From contig NZ_JACMYD010000003.1 of the NCBI RefSeq assembly GCF_014267345.1, positions 62,001 to 126,000 on the forward strand: DNA of 64,000 nucleotides, written 5' to 3'. Position numbers and translations under genes: made by a program. Position 1 is the first letter of the stretch, and each line of letters opens with the position of its first letter. The stretch comes from Corynebacterium sp. zg-331 (GTDB taxonomy: Bacteria; Actinomycetota; Actinomycetes; Mycobacteriales; Mycobacteriaceae). Shown here piece by piece: positions 48,797-58,659 of the stretch. The notes under the pieces are model-generated. The model did not search any database. It was not told where the DNA came from and was given only the letters and a program-made list of their open reading frames with translations.

Positions 48797-51000
48797 GCGC
48801 GCAGCAGCTCCTTTTCGATCTCCTTCTCCGCCCTGGTGGCCACGAGCCCGGCGGGGGCGAACAGATTGGAGGGTGCAAAGGGCTCCTCGCTGGTCTGCGG
48901 CTGCCCACCGGCGGCCCGCACCCGGATCGCCCGCGCGCAGGCGGCCACGGCGGCGGCGACCACCACGAGCACCAGCACCACGAACACGATGGAGAGCACG
49001 CCCTGCACGGCGGTGTTGCGCACCACGGCCGCCATCGCCTCGCGGGAGGAGGCGCTGTCGAAGGCCTCCAGGCCCTGATCCAGGGCGTCGCGGAAGCGGC
49101 GGTGCTGCGCCCAGTAGCCGATGGTGGGGTCGGCGGAGAAGATCTTGTGCCAGGAGGCCGTCATGGTCACCACCAGGTCCCAGGCCAGGGGCAGGCCGGG
49201 AATCCAGACCCACCGATACAGGCCCTTCTTCACCACCACCACGAGCACCAGGGAGAGCGCGATGGCGGCGAGCAGCTGGTTGGCGATGCCAAAGAGCGGG
49301 AAGAGGACGTTGATGCCGCCGAGGGGGTCGCTGACCCCCATGAGCAGGATGGCACCCCACAGCCCACACACCAGGAAGGTGGCGATCCAGCTGCCGGGGG
49401 TCCAGGAGGGATCTCGGAAGCGGCGCAGGCCGGGCACGGCGGCCAGGGTGTCGGTCATCATGAATCGGGCCACGCGGGTGCCCGCGTCCACGGTGGTGAG
49501 GATGAACAGCGCCTCGAACATGATGGCAAAGTGGTACCAGAATGCCTGGAGGGAGGCGTTGCCAAAGACCTCGGTGAGGATCTCGGACATGCCGTAGGCC
49601 AGGGTGGGCGCTCCGCCGGTGCGCGAGATGATGGTCTCCTCCCCCACGGCCGCGGCGGCGTCGGTAAGCCGCTGGGTGGTGAGGTCTGACCCGGGCAGGC
49701 CGAGGGAGTTCACCCAGGTGGCGGCGGTGTCGGCCGCGCCGCCGGTGAGGGTGGCGGGGGCGTTCATGACGAAGTACATGTGGCGGTCGATCACCACGGC
49801 GGCAATGAGCGCCATGATCGCCACGAAGGATTCCATGAGCATGCCGCCGTAGCCAATCATGCGCATCTGGGATTCCTTTTCCACCAGCTTGGGCGTGGTG
49901 CCAGACGAGATCAGGGCGTGGAACCCGGAGAGCGCGCCGCAGGCGATAGTGATGAAGAGGAAGGGGAACAGCGAGCCGGAGAACACCGGGCCCCCGCCCT
50001 CGCGGGCGAAGTCGGTGATCGCGGGCATCTGCACCTCGGGGCGCACGATGAGGATGCCCACGGCCAGCAGGGCGATCACCCCGATCTTCATGAAGGTAGA
50101 GAGGTAGTCGCGCGGGGCGAGCAGCAGCCACACCGGCAGCAGGGCGGCCACCACGCCGTAAGCAATGAGGCACCAGGCCAGCACCACGGGGGAGAGCATG
50201 AACCATTGCGCGCCCCAGGGGGTTTGGGCCACCCAGCCGCCGGCGACGATGGCGGCCACGAGGAGCACCACGCCGAGGGCGGAGACCTCCACGATCCGTC
50301 CGGGCCGCAGGTAGCGCATGTAGAGACCCATGAATAGCGCGATCGGGATGGTCATGGCGATGGAGAACACGCCCCAGGGGCTGTGCGCCAACGCATTGAC
50401 CACGATCAGGGCCAGCACCGCGATGATGATAATCATGATGGCGGTTACCGCGACGATGCCCGCCGCCCCGCCCACGCGGCCTATCTCGTCGCGCACCATC
50501 TGCCCCAGGGAGCGGCCCCGGCGGCGCGTGGACACCCATAGCACGAGGTAGTCCTGCACCGCCCCGGCGAAGATCACGCCGAGGACGATCCACAGGGTGG
50601 ACGGCAGGTAGCCCATCTGGGCGGCCATGACCGGCCCCACCAGCGGCCCGGCCCCCGCGATGGCGGCGAAGTGGTGGCCGAAGAGTACGCGGCGATCGGT
50701 GGGCACGAAGTCCTTGCCGTCGGCGTGCCGCTCGGCGGGGGTGGCGCGATCATCGCGGGGGCGCACCACCTTGGTGGCGATCAGCCGGGAATAAAAGGTA
50801 TAGGCGATAATATAGGAGCCCACGGCCGCGGCCACCAGCCACACCGAGCTAATGGTCTCCCCTCGGTGCAGGGCGATCATCGCCCAGCCCGCGGCGGCGA
50901 TCACGGCGATGAGCAGCATGACCACCCTCGATGCCGCCGAGGGTCGCTGTCCCATCACGCCCACGGGAGCGCCCGTGGCCTCATTGCGCAGAACCTCCAC
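48793..51000 (-). CDS. cstA: Carbon starvation protein CstA (peptide/pyruvate transporter)
   Basis: A multi-pass transporter of the CstA/BtsT family, 735 residues with some 16-18 membrane segments. Conserved stretches: FGHHFAAIAGAGPLVGPVMA, ACGALSGFHALISSGTTPKL and ILTTVDAGTRVARFM. In Corynebacterium and other bacteria CstA takes up pyruvate or peptides. GTG 51000 is chosen: AAAGGAGG lies 4-5 bases upstream; the frame stays open upstream but is not needed. It is divergent from metY, with about 165 bp between them. Confidence 0.95.
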   Translation of the reverse strand: MEVLRNEATGAPVGVMGQRPSAASRVVMLLIAVIAAAGWAMIALHRGETISSVWLVAAAVGSYIIAYTFYSRLIATKVVRPRDDRATPAERHADGKDFVPTDRRVLFGHHFAAIAGAGPLVGPVMAAQMGYLPSTLWIVLGVIFAGAVQDYLVLWVSTRRRGRSLGQMVRDEIGRVGGAAGIVAVTAIMIIIIAVLALIVVNALAHSPWGVFSIAMTIPIALFMGLYMRYLRPGRIVEVSALGVVLLVAAIVAGGWVAQTPWGAQWFMLSPVVLAWCLIAYGVVAALLPVWLLLAPRDYLSTFMKIGVIALLAVGILIVRPEVQMPAITDFAREGGGPVFSGSLFPFLFITIACGALSGFHALISSGTTPKLVEKESQMRMIGYGGMLMESFVAIMALIAAVVIDRHMYFVMNAPATLTGGAADTAATWVNSLGLPGSDLTTQRLTDAAAAVGEETIISRTGGAPTLAYGMSEILTEVFGNASLQAFWYHFAIMFEALFILTTVDAGTRVARFMMTDTLAAVPGLRRFRDPSWTPGSWIATFLVCGLWGAILLMGVSDPLGGINVLFPLFGIANQLLAAIALSLVLVVVVKKGLYRWVWIPGLPLAWDLVVTMTASWHKIFSADPTIGYWAQHRRFRDALDQGLEAFDSASSREAMAAVVRNTAVQGVLSIVFVVLVLVVVAAAVAACARAIRVRAAGGQPQTSEEPFAPSNLFAPAGLVATRAEKEIEKELLRA

Positions 51001-51106
51001 CGCGCCTCCTTTGCCTTGACCACGCCCCGCTGTGAGGGGACTAACTTTCACCTCGAATTGCACTTGAAGATACAGGGCGGGGCCTGGTGAATATAAATCT
51101 TCCACA

Positions 51107-51122
51107 TAGACAGAGCGGTTCA
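51107..51122. promoter_or_regulatory. McbR-like box upstream of metY
   Basis: TAGAC-N6-GTTCA, 45-61 bp before the metY start. The published McbR consensus of C. glutamicum is TAGAC-N6-GTCTA; the left half is exact and the right half has two mismatches. metY is a known McbR target. Confidence 0.5.
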
Positions 51123-51167
51123 TTAGGGTGGTGTGCCAACGTCCCCACCCGCACGGAAAGGCAGATC

Positions 51168-52484
51168 ATGACCACCAAGTACGACAATTCGCAGGCCGCC
51201 CAGTGGAACTTTGAGACCCGCTCCATTCACGCCGGGCAGTCCGTGGATTCCGACACCTCCTCGCGCAATCAACCCATCCACCTCACCAGCTCCTACGTGT
51301 TCAACTCCGCCGAGCACGCCAAGCAGCGCTTTGCCCTGGAAGACGCCGGCCCCATCTACTCGCGCCTGACCAACCCCACCACGGAGGCCCTGGAAAACCG
51401 CCTGGCCTCCCTGGAGGGCGGCACCCACGCCGTGGCCTTCGCCTCCGGGCAGGCGGCGGAGACCGCCGCGATCCTCAACCTGGCCTCCGCCGGGGATCAC
51501 ATCGTCACCTCCCCGCGCCTCTACGGCGGCACGGAGACCCTCTTCCAATCCACCCTGGCCCGCCTGGGCATCGAGGTCACCTTCGTGGACGACCCGGACG
51601 ATCCCGCCTCCTGGGCAGCCGCCGCGCGCCCGAACACCAAGGCCTTCTACGGGGAGACCTTTGCCAACCCCCAGGCGGACATCCTGGACATTCCCGCTGT
51701 CGCGGAGGTGGCGCACGCCCACCGGGTGCCGCTGATCGTGGATAACACCATCGCCACGGCCGCCGTGGTGCGCCCCCTGGAGCTCGGCGCGGACGTGGTG
51801 GTGGCCTCGCTGACCAAGTTTTACACCGGCAACGGCTCCGGCATCGGCGGCATCCTGATCGATGGCGGCTCCTTCGACTGGACGGTCGAACGCGACGGCC
51901 AGCCGGTATTCCCCCACTTTGTCATTCCCGATCCCGCCTACCACGGCCTGCGCTACGCCGACCTGGGCGACGTCGCCTACGGACTCAAGGCCCGGGCGGG
52001 CCTGCTGCGCGATACCGGCGCCACCCTTTCCCCCTTCAACGCCTGGGTAACGCTGCAGGGCCTGGACACCCTGAGCCTGCGCGTGGAGCGGCACAACACC
52101 AACGCCCGCGCGGTGGCCGAGTATCTCGCCACGCAGGAGGCCGTGACCAGGGTGAACTACGCCGGCCTGCCAGATTCCCCCTGGTACCAGGTCAAGGAGA
52201 AGCTGGGCCTGGCCCACACCGGCTCGGTGCTTTCCTTCGACATTGCCGGCGGGCAAGACGAGGCGTGGCGCTTCATCGACGCCCTGCGCCTACACTCCAA
52301 CCTCGCCAACATCGGGGACGTGCGCTCCCTGGTGGCCCACCCGGCCACCACCACGCACTCGCAGTCCGACGAGCACGGGTTGGCCCGCGCCGGCATCTCT
52401 CCGGCCACGATTCGCCTCTCGGTGGGCATCGAGCACATCGAGGACATCCTGGCGGACCTCGACCTCGGCTTCCGGGCGCTCTGA
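51168..52484 (+). CDS. metY: O-acetyl-L-homoserine sulfhydrylase
   Basis: PLP enzyme making homocysteine from O-acetylhomoserine and sulfide, using the product of MetX encoded nearby. It has 438 residues. N-terminal FETRSIHAGQ, then YSRLTNPTTEALENRLASLEGG. The PLP lysine is Lys217 in SLTKFYTGNGSG. The C-terminal SIGIEHIEDI-like region (LSVGIEHIEDILADL) is typical. ATG 51168 has a GGAAAGG site upstream. Divergent from cstA. Confidence 0.96.
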   Translation: MTTKYDNSQAAQWNFETRSIHAGQSVDSDTSSRNQPIHLTSSYVFNSAEHAKQRFALEDAGPIYSRLTNPTTEALENRLASLEGGTHAVAFASGQAAETAAILNLASAGDHIVTSPRLYGGTETLFQSTLARLGIEVTFVDDPDDPASWAAAARPNTKAFYGETFANPQADILDIPAVAEVAHAHRVPLIVDNTIATAAVVRPLELGADVVVASLTKFYTGNGSGIGGILIDGGSFDWTVERDGQPVFPHFVIPDPAYHGLRYADLGDVAYGLKARAGLLRDTGATLSPFNAWVTLQGLDTLSLRVERHNTNARAVAEYLATQEAVTRVNYAGLPDSPWYQVKEKLGLAHTGSVLSFDIAGGQDEAWRFIDALRLHSNLANIGDVRSLVAHPATTTHSQSDEHGLARAGISPATIRLSVGIEHIEDILADLDLGFRAL

Positions 52485-52597
52485 CACCCCCGTGGTGCCA
52501 CAGGGGTACTCATGCGTCACGCGCGGGTGCGACGACGATCTTGCTAGTATATTGACCCAGGTCACATTTACACCGATAGCAAAGGCATCCGTATCGC

Positions 52598-53047
52598 ATG
52601 TTCGCACCCCGCACCCTCGCCCGTTTCATGCACCTGTGGCCGCCGTTTCTGGGCGCCGGGGTCAAGGTCAAGGAGGCCGCGGCGGACGGCTCGCGCTTTC
52701 TTATCACCTACAAGCCCAATAGGTTCACCCGCAACGCGGTGGGCACGGCCTTCGGCGGCACCATGTTGTCGATGATCGACCCCTTCTTCATGCTGGTCTC
52801 CCTGTATGGGCTGGGGTCGGATTATTACATCTGGGACGTGGGCACGGAGGCGCAGTTCCTCAAGCCGGGGCGCAGCCGGATTAGCGCGGACATCTCCATC
52901 GACGACGCCACCCTGGATCTGATCCGGCGCAAGACCGCCGACGGTTCCAAGTACCTGCACTGGTTCGAGGTGGATCTCATCGACGAGGAGGGCGACGTGG
53001 TGGCCCGCATCCGGCGCCAGGTGTATTACCGAAAGAAAAACCACTAG
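52598..53047 (+). CDS. DUF4442 hotdog-fold thioesterase-like protein
   Basis: A 149-residue hotdog-fold protein. Core: KPNRFTRNAVGTAFGGTMLSMIDPFFML followed by DYYIWDVGTEAQFLKPGRSRISADISI, as in the DUF4442 family. An acyl-CoA thioesterase role is plausible but unproven. It lies between metY and metX on the same strand, with 113 and 69 bp gaps. Role in methionine metabolism not indicated. Confidence 0.85.
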   Translation: MFAPRTLARFMHLWPPFLGAGVKVKEAAADGSRFLITYKPNRFTRNAVGTAFGGTMLSMIDPFFMLVSLYGLGSDYYIWDVGTEAQFLKPGRSRISADISIDDATLDLIRRKTADGSKYLHWFEVDLIDEEGDVVARIRRQVYYRKKNH

Positions 53048-53086
53048 CCCACCGCGCTTTCCGCTACGATAACGAACCAAGCTGTC

Positions 53087-53102
53087 TATACAGAGTTGTC
53101 TA
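53087..53102. promoter_or_regulatory. McbR-like box upstream of metX
   Basis: TATAC-N6-GTCTA, 15 bp before the metX ATG. It differs from the McbR consensus TAGAC-N6-GTCTA at one position in the left half. metX is a known member of the McbR regulon in C. glutamicum. Confidence 0.55.
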
Positions 53103-53116
53103 GCGGAAGGCTCGCC

Positions 53117-54205
53117 ATGCATCACCTCGCGGCCGAGGGCGCCCTTACCACCGTGCCCATCGGCACCTTCACCACGGAAGCCGGGGCCGCCATCCCCGGC
53201 GCGCAGATCGCCTACCAGCGCTGGGGTACCCCACTGCCGGATCACTCCAACGTCCTACTGGTGGAGCACGCCCTCACCGGGGATTCCCGCGTGGATCAGT
53301 GGTGGGGGGAACTGTTGGGGCCGGAGCGCGCGCTGAACACCCGCCGTTACTGCGTGATCAGCACCAACGTGCTGGGCGGCTGCCAGGGCTCCACCGGCCC
53401 TTCCTCTCCGCACCCGGATTCGCCGGGCCGATGGGGTTCGCGCTTTCCCGCCCTTTCCATCAGGGATCAGGTGCGCGCGGAGCGCCTCTTTCTCCGGGCG
53501 CTGGGCATCGAGCGGGTTCACGCGATCCTCGGCGGCTCGATGGGCGGGGCGCGCACCCTGGAGTGGGCGGCCCTCTACCCCGAGCGGCTCGGCGCGGCGG
53601 GGGTCTTCGCGGTGTCCGCGCGGGCGAGCGCCTGGCAGATCGGGATTCAATCGGCCCAGATCGCGGCGGTGGAAAACGATCCCCGCTGGCACGGCGGGGA
53701 CTACTACGACACCGACGAGGCCCCGCTGGGCGGCCTGGCCACCGCGCGGCGCATCGCGCACCTGACCTACCGAGGGGAACTGGAGCTCGACGAGCGCTTT
53801 GGCACCCGCGCCCAGCAGGGCGAAAACCCGTGCGGGGCGTTTCGCAGCCCCCAGCAGCGCTTTGCCGTGGAGAGTTACCTGGATCACCAGGCGGACAAGC
53901 TGGCCCGGCGCTTCGACGCCGGTTCCTACGTGACGCTGACCGACGCCCTCAATCGCCATGACATCGGCCGGGGCCGCGGCGGCCTCAACAAGGCCCTGGC
54001 GGCCATCGTCACCCCCACGTTCGTGGCGGGGGTGGACACGGACATCCTGTATCCCTACCACCAGCAGGAGCATCTCTCGCGCAACCTCGGCAACCTGCTG
54101 GGCATGGCCAAGATCGTCTCCCCCGTGGGGCACGACGCCTTCCTCGCGGAGACCCGCCAGATGGACCGGATCATCCGCGACTTCCTGGGGCGGGCGCCCG
54201 CCTAG
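53117..54205 (+). CDS. metX: Homoserine O-acetyltransferase
   Basis: Acetylates homoserine with acetyl-CoA, the committed step to methionine via MetY. It has 362 residues in the alpha/beta-hydrolase fold. The nucleophile elbow is GGSMGG with Ser141; GVDTDILYP supplies Asp and VGHDAFL supplies His near the C-terminus. RYCVISTNVLGGCQGSTGP is family-typical. ATG 53117 is chosen with GGAAGG upstream; a TTG at 53096 is unlikely. It is convergent with DUF3017, overlapping by 4 bp. Confidence 0.96.
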   Translation: MHHLAAEGALTTVPIGTFTTEAGAAIPGAQIAYQRWGTPLPDHSNVLLVEHALTGDSRVDQWWGELLGPERALNTRRYCVISTNVLGGCQGSTGPSSPHPDSPGRWGSRFPALSIRDQVRAERLFLRALGIERVHAILGGSMGGARTLEWAALYPERLGAAGVFAVSARASAWQIGIQSAQIAAVENDPRWHGGDYYDTDEAPLGGLATARRIAHLTYRGELELDERFGTRAQQGENPCGAFRSPQQRFAVESYLDHQADKLARRFDAGSYVTLTDALNRHDIGRGRGGLNKALAAIVTPTFVAGVDTDILYPYHQQEHLSRNLGNLLGMAKIVSPVGHDAFLAETRQMDRIIRDFLGRAPA

Positions 54206-54528
54206 CTGCCCAGGGAATCCACCGAGAGCGCGAAGAAGGCCATGCCCCCGCCCAGCAGGGTGTCAAAGAGGACGTCGAAGCGGCGGGAGCGCACCGCGAA
54301 GATCCCCACCAGACGGGAGTCGCACAGCAGCCGCACCAGGGCCAACCAGAGCAGTGCGGCCCCCAGCGTCACGGTGGCGCGTCGCCAGTGTTCGGTAAAG
54401 GCAAAGAGCGCGCTGAGCGCCAGGCCCAGCAGGAAGGCCCCGAGCATGGCGCACTGCACCCCGCGCGGCAGACGCGAGGGGGCAAGGGTCGCGTCGTGGG
54501 GATTATCGAGGTAAGGGCTAGGAGGCAT
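54202..54528 (-). CDS. DUF3017 family membrane protein
   Basis: A 108-residue protein with about three membrane segments ([43 protein letters not shown]). It matches the DUF3017 family found in actinobacteria beside folD. ATG 54528 lies 11 bp inside the 3' end of folD, an overlap that suggests coupling. Function unknown. Confidence 0.85.
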   Translation of the reverse strand: MPPSPYLDNPHDATLAPSRLPRGVQCAMLGAFLLGLALSALFAFTEHWRRATVTLGAALLWLALVRLLCDSRLVGIFAVRSRRFDVLFDTLLGGGMAFFALSVDSLGS

Positions 54529-55375
54529 CGGCGAGGCGTTCCGCCCGCTCCACGATGTTAGCCATGAGGAAGGTGCGCGTCATGGGACCCACCCCGCCGG
54601 GATTGGGGGAGATGGCCCCGGCCACCTCCCAGCAGTCCGGGTGAACGTCGCCGGTGGTCTTGCCGTCTACCCGGGAGACGCCAACGTCGAGCAGCGCCGC
54701 GCCCGGTTTAATCATGTCCGCGGTGAGCATGTGGGGCTGCCCGGCGGCGGCGATGATCACGTCCGCGGCGCGGGTTTCGGCGGCCAGATCCTTGGTGCCG
54801 GTGTGGCACAGGGTCACGGTGGCATTCTCCGAGCGGCGAGTGAGCATGAGGCCGATGGGACGGCCCACCGTCACGCCGCGGCCGATGACCACCACCTTGG
54901 CCCCATCGAGTTCCACGCCAAAGCGGCGCAGCAACGCGATCGCGCCGTGGGGGGTGCACGGCAGCGGGGCGGGTTCCCCAAGGACGAGCTTGCCCAGGTT
55001 CACCGGGTGCAGGCCGTCGGCATCCTTGGCGGGGTCGATGCGCTCCAGGATCGCGTTTTCGTCGAGGTGCCCAGGCAGGGGCAGCTGCACAATGTAGCCG
55101 GTGCAGGCGGGATCGCCGTTGAGTTCGTCGATCACGGCCTCTAGCTCTTCCTGCGTGGTCTCGGCGGGCAGGTCGCGGCGCAGGGAGGCGATGCCCACCT
55201 CCTCGCAATCTCGGTGCTTCATCCGCACGTAGTTTTGGCTGCCGGGGTCCTCGCCCACCAGCACGGTGGCCAGGCCGGGGGCGATTCCCTTCTCTCGCAG
55301 GGCGGCCACGCGGCGGCGCAGATCCGCCAGCAGCTCGGCGCGGTAGAGTTGTCCATCCAATTTGATCGCAGTCAC
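54518..55375 (-). CDS. folD: Bifunctional methylenetetrahydrofolate dehydrogenase/cyclohydrolase
   Basis: Interconverts methylene-, methenyl- and formyl-tetrahydrofolate for purine and one-carbon supply. About 285 residues. Motifs: [20 protein letters not shown] lysine/aspartate site ([13 protein letters not shown]), [36 protein letters not shown] (NADP binding) and GVGPMT near the end. GTG 55375 (VTAIKLDG) is chosen, matching the family N-terminus; an in-frame ATG lies at 55384. Divergent from trmL. Confidence 0.95.
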   Translation of the reverse strand: MTAIKLDGQLYRAELLADLRRRVAALREKGIAPGLATVLVGEDPGSQNYVRMKHRDCEEVGIASLRRDLPAETTQEELEAVIDELNGDPACTGYIVQLPLPGHLDENAILERIDPAKDADGLHPVNLGKLVLGEPAPLPCTPHGAIALLRRFGVELDGAKVVVIGRGVTVGRPIGLMLTRRSENATVTLCHTGTKDLAAETRAADVIIAAAGQPHMLTADMIKPGAALLDVGVSRVDGKTTGDVHPDCWEVAGAISPNPGGVGPMTRTFLMANIVERAERLADAS

Positions 55376-55409
55376 GGCACCCATTATGCCTGCCCCTAGA
55401 ATAAAGGCC

Positions 55410-55883
55410 ATGCCCGCGCCCTTTCACGTCATCTTTGATAACCCGGTCATCCCCGGCAATACCGGCAACGCCATTCGCCTGTGCGCCAACACCGGCGCCC
55501 ACCTGCACCTGGTGGAGCCGCTGGGCTTCAACTTCGACGATAAGCACCTCAAACGCGCGGGCCTGGATTATCACGACCTCGCGGAGGTACGCATCCACCC
55601 CGATCTGGGGTCCTGCCTCGCGGCGCTGCCGGACTCGCGCGTGTTCGCCTTCACCTCGGCGTCGTCCATCTGGCATTCCTCGGTGCGCTATCGCCCGGGC
55701 GACGCCCTCCTCTTCGGCACCGAGCCCACCGGCCTGCCCGAGGAGCACATGGCCCACCCCCGGGTCACCCGGCGGGTGCGCATTCCCATGCTCCCGGCGC
55801 GGCGCTCGATGAATTTGTCCAATTCGGCGGCCGTCGCCGTCTTTGAGGCCTGGCGGCAGCTGGGGTTCCCGGATGCGCTCTAA
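55410..55883 (+). CDS. trmL: tRNA (cytidine(34)-2'-O)-methyltransferase
   Basis: SPOUT-family enzyme methylating the wobble nucleotide of some tRNAs using S-adenosylmethionine. It has 157 residues. Motifs: [32 protein letters not shown] and [27 protein letters not shown], which form the knotted cofactor site. ATG 55410 lies 34 bp from folD on the other strand. TrmH-like SpoU proteins are the close relatives. Confidence 0.93.
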   Translation: MPAPFHVIFDNPVIPGNTGNAIRLCANTGAHLHLVEPLGFNFDDKHLKRAGLDYHDLAEVRIHPDLGSCLAALPDSRVFAFTSASSIWHSSVRYRPGDALLFGTEPTGLPEEHMAHPRVTRRVRIPMLPARRSMNLSNSAAVAVFEAWRQLGFPDAL

Positions 55884-55923
55884 CGTTGCCGCGCGGCGGA
55901 CAGACCGCACGCCTTGGACTTAA

Positions 55924-55939
55924 TAGACTAAGCGGTACG
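55924..55939. promoter_or_regulatory. McbR-like box upstream of metQ
   Basis: TAGAC-N6-GTACG, about 57-72 bp before the metQ start. The left half is exact against TAGAC-N6-GTCTA; the right half matches two of five. It lies in the correct intergenic gap for the metQNI operon, a known McbR target. Confidence 0.4.
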
Positions 55940-55995
55940 GCGACTGCTATCGTGCTATGAGACATTTCAGGAATACGAGGAAAGGACCTCGCCCC

Positions 55996-56856
55996 ATGAA
56001 GCTTCGCCGCCTGATCGCCGCCGGAGTCGCCGCCACGCTCGCCACCACCGGGCTGGCCGCCTGCTCAAGCTCCGATGCCATCCGCATCGGCACCACCGAT
56101 TCCGCCCGCGGGGCGTGGAAGGTCTTTGAGAACAAGGCCGCCGACGCCGGCATCAAGCTCAAGACCACCGAGTTTGGGGATTACAACACCCCCAACGACG
56201 CCCTGGCCCAGGGCGAGCTGGACGTCAATCTCTTCCAGCACCTGAAGTTCCTGGCCAACTACAACGTGGGCGCCAACCAGGACCTCGCCCCCATCGGTGC
56301 CACCGAGATCGTGCCGCTGGCGCTCTTCTGGAAGGACCACTCCTCCCTGGAGGGGATCGAGGGGCAGACCATCGTCATCCCCAATGACACCGTGAACCAG
56401 GGCCGCGCCATCAACGTTCTGGTGCAGGCCGGGCTGCTCACCCTGAAGTCCAAGGATCTGCTCGATCCCACCCCGGCGGACATCAACGAGGCCGCCTCCA
56501 AGGTCAGCGTCACCACCGTGGACGCCGCCCAGACCGCCGTGACCTACGGCGAGGGCCGCCCCTCTATCATCAACAATAACTTCCTGGATCGCGCGGGCAT
56601 CGACCCCAATAGCTCCGTCTACCAGGATGATCCCACCAACAAGCTGGCCGAGCCCTACATCAACGTCTTTGTCACCAAGGCGGAGGACAAGGACAACGAG
56701 GACATCGCTAAGCTGGTGGAGATCTGGCACGATCCGGAAGTGCAGGCCGCCGTGGCCGAGGACTCCAAGGGCACCTCCGTGTCCGTGGAGCGCCCCGCCG
56801 AGGAGCTTCAGGGCATCCTGGACAACCTGGAAAAGGACCTGCGCGCCGCCAAGTAG
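55996..56856 (+). CDS. metQ: Methionine ABC transporter substrate-binding lipoprotein
   Basis: Solute-binding lipoprotein for methionine import, 286 residues. The lipobox LAAC with Cys23 ends a short signal peptide. The NlpA/MetQ fold includes IRIGTTDSARGAWKVFENKA, FGDYNTPNDALAQGELDVNLFQH and ALFWKDHSSLEGI, with NDTVNQGRA contacting the ligand. First gene of metQNI. ATG 55996 is chosen; no in-frame alternative is closer to the signal peptide. Confidence 0.96.
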   Translation: MKLRRLIAAGVAATLATTGLAACSSSDAIRIGTTDSARGAWKVFENKAADAGIKLKTTEFGDYNTPNDALAQGELDVNLFQHLKFLANYNVGANQDLAPIGATEIVPLALFWKDHSSLEGIEGQTIVIPNDTVNQGRAINVLVQAGLLTLKSKDLLDPTPADINEAASKVSVTTVDAAQTAVTYGEGRPSIINNNFLDRAGIDPNSSVYQDDPTNKLAEPYINVFVTKAEDKDNEDIAKLVEIWHDPEVQAAVAEDSKGTSVSVERPAEELQGILDNLEKDLRAAK

Positions 56857-56902
56857 GCGACCCCGGCCCGAGATCGAGGAAGAAATAAAGGTATCACTCC
56901 TT

Positions 56903-57961
56903 ATGGCTGCTAGTTCCGCCGCTACCGGCACCGGAACCCGGATCGAGTTCCGCAATACCACCAAGGTATTCCCCGCCAAGGCCCGCCACCAGGCCTCTGA
57001 GACCACAGCCGTGGATAACGTCACCCTCACCGTGGAGCCGGGGGAGATCCTCGGCGTGATCGGTTACTCCGGGGCAGGCAAGTCCACCCTGGTACGCCTG
57101 ATCAACGGCCTGGATCAGGCCACCTCCGGGCAACTGTTGCTCGATGGCACCGACGTGGTGGGCATGTCCGAGCGCGAGCTGCGCGGCGTGCGCAGCAAGA
57201 TCGGCATGATCTTCCAGCAGTTCAACCTGTTTACCTCGCGCACCGCGGCGGGCAACATCGAATACCCACTCAAGCTGGCCGGGGTACCCAAGGACGAGCG
57301 CCAGCGCCGCGTGGCGGAGCTACTGAGCTTCGTTGGCCTGGACGATAAGGGCCAGAACTACCCCGAGCAGCTCTCCGGCGGCCAGAAGCAGCGCGTGGGC
57401 ATCGCCCGTGCCCTGGCCACCAACCCCTCCCTGCTGCTGGCCGACGAGGCCACCTCCGCCCTGGACCCGGAGACCACCCACGACGTCCTCGACCTGCTGC
57501 GCCGGGTGAACAAGGAGCTGGGCATCACCATCGTGGTCATCACGCACGAGATGGAGGTGGTGCGCGCCATCGCGGACAAGGTGGCCGTGATGGAACGCGG
57601 CCGCGTAGTGGAGTACGGCAGCGTCTACGAGGTCTTTTCCCACCCCCGCACGGCGGTGGCCGGGCGCTTCGTGGCGACGTCGCTGCGCAACACCCCGGAC
57701 AACGTGGAGACCGAGGATCTGCTGGCCCACGAGGGCCGCCTGTTTACCATCGAGCTCACCGAGGAATCCGGCTTCTTCGCCGCGGCGGCCGCCGCTCGCA
57801 GCGCCGGGGTGCACATCGCCATCGTCCACGGCGGCGTCACTACCCTCCAGCAACACAGCTTCGGCAAGATGACCGTTCGGCTCGACGGGCCGCAGGACGC
57901 GGTAGAGGCCTTCCGCGAGACCTTGGCGCAGACCACCACCATCCAGGAGATCACCCGATGA
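56903..57961 (+). CDS. metN: Methionine ABC transporter ATP-binding protein
   Basis: ATPase of the MetNI importer, 352 residues. Walker A GYSGAGKST, signature LSGGQKQRV, Walker B LLLADEATSALD and H-loop VITHEMEVV. The C-terminal ~100 residues (FTIELTEESGF..., SFGKMTVRL) are the ACT-like C2 domain that binds methionine and shuts the transporter down when the amino acid is abundant. ATG 56903 has AAAGG about 11 bases upstream. The stop overlaps metI by 4 bp. Confidence 0.96.
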   Translation: MAASSAATGTGTRIEFRNTTKVFPAKARHQASETTAVDNVTLTVEPGEILGVIGYSGAGKSTLVRLINGLDQATSGQLLLDGTDVVGMSERELRGVRSKIGMIFQQFNLFTSRTAAGNIEYPLKLAGVPKDERQRRVAELLSFVGLDDKGQNYPEQLSGGQKQRVGIARALATNPSLLLADEATSALDPETTHDVLDLLRRVNKELGITIVVITHEMEVVRAIADKVAVMERGRVVEYGSVYEVFSHPRTAVAGRFVATSLRNTPDNVETEDLLAHEGRLFTIELTEESGFFAAAAAARSAGVHIAIVHGGVTTLQQHSFGKMTVRLDGPQDAVEAFRETLAQTTTIQEITR

Positions 57962-58635
57962 CCACCACCGTTCTCGCCGCAGACTGGGATCGCCTGGGCG
58001 ATACCTTCCGCGACGCCATCGCCGATACCCTCATCATGGTCTCGGTGACCATGCTGCTCTCCGGGCTCCTCGGCCTGGCCGTGGGTGTGCTGCTCTACAC
58101 CACCCGTTCCGGCGGCATCCTGAAAAACCCCGTGGTGTACACCGTGCTCAACGTGTTGGTGAACTTCATCCGCCCCATCCCCTTCATCATCCTCATCGCC
58201 GCCCTCCAGCCCCTCACCGTGGCCGCGATGGGCACCTCCGTGGGGCGCGACGCCGGCATCTTCGTCATGGTCATCGCCGCCACCTTCACCGTGGCGCGCA
58301 TCGTGGAGCAAAACCTCGTGGCCATCGACCCCGGCGTGATCGAGGCCGCCCGGGCGATGGGCGCCAGCCCCTGGAAGATCATCACCTCGGTGATCATCCC
58401 GGAGGCCCTGGGGCCGCTGGTGCTGGGCTACACCTTCATCTTCATCGCCATCGTGGACATGTCCGCGATGGTGGGCTACATCGGCGGCGGCGGCCTCGCG
58501 GACTTCGCCATCGTCTACGGCTACCGGGCCTTCGATAAGGAAACGATGTACGTGGCCGTGATCGTCATCGTCATCCTGGTGCAGCTCGCGCAGTTCCTCG
58601 GCAACTGGCTATCAAAGAAGATCATGAGGCGCTAA
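57958..58635 (+). CDS. metI: Methionine ABC transporter permease
   Basis: Permease of the MetNI importer, 225 residues with five membrane segments. The EAA loop (EAARAMGASPWKIITSVIIPEALGP) contacts MetN. Its ATG overlaps the metN stop (ATGA). Followed by a clear terminator (58660-58705), closing the metQNI operon. Confidence 0.95.
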   Translation: MTTTVLAADWDRLGDTFRDAIADTLIMVSVTMLLSGLLGLAVGVLLYTTRSGGILKNPVVYTVLNVLVNFIRPIPFIILIAALQPLTVAAMGTSVGRDAGIFVMVIAATFTVARIVEQNLVAIDPGVIEAARAMGASPWKIITSVIIPEALGPLVLGYTFIFIAIVDMSAMVGYIGGGGLADFAIVYGYRAFDKETMYVAVIVIVILVQLAQFLGNWLSKKIMRR

Positions 58636-58659
58636 CCCCCTCCGGCTACTCGACACCAC

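Noticed and set aside
52485..52520. Hairpin just after metY as a terminator
   Set aside because: The CCCC-GTGG/CCAC-GGGG stem has a bulge and is not followed by a T-run; support is too weak to list.
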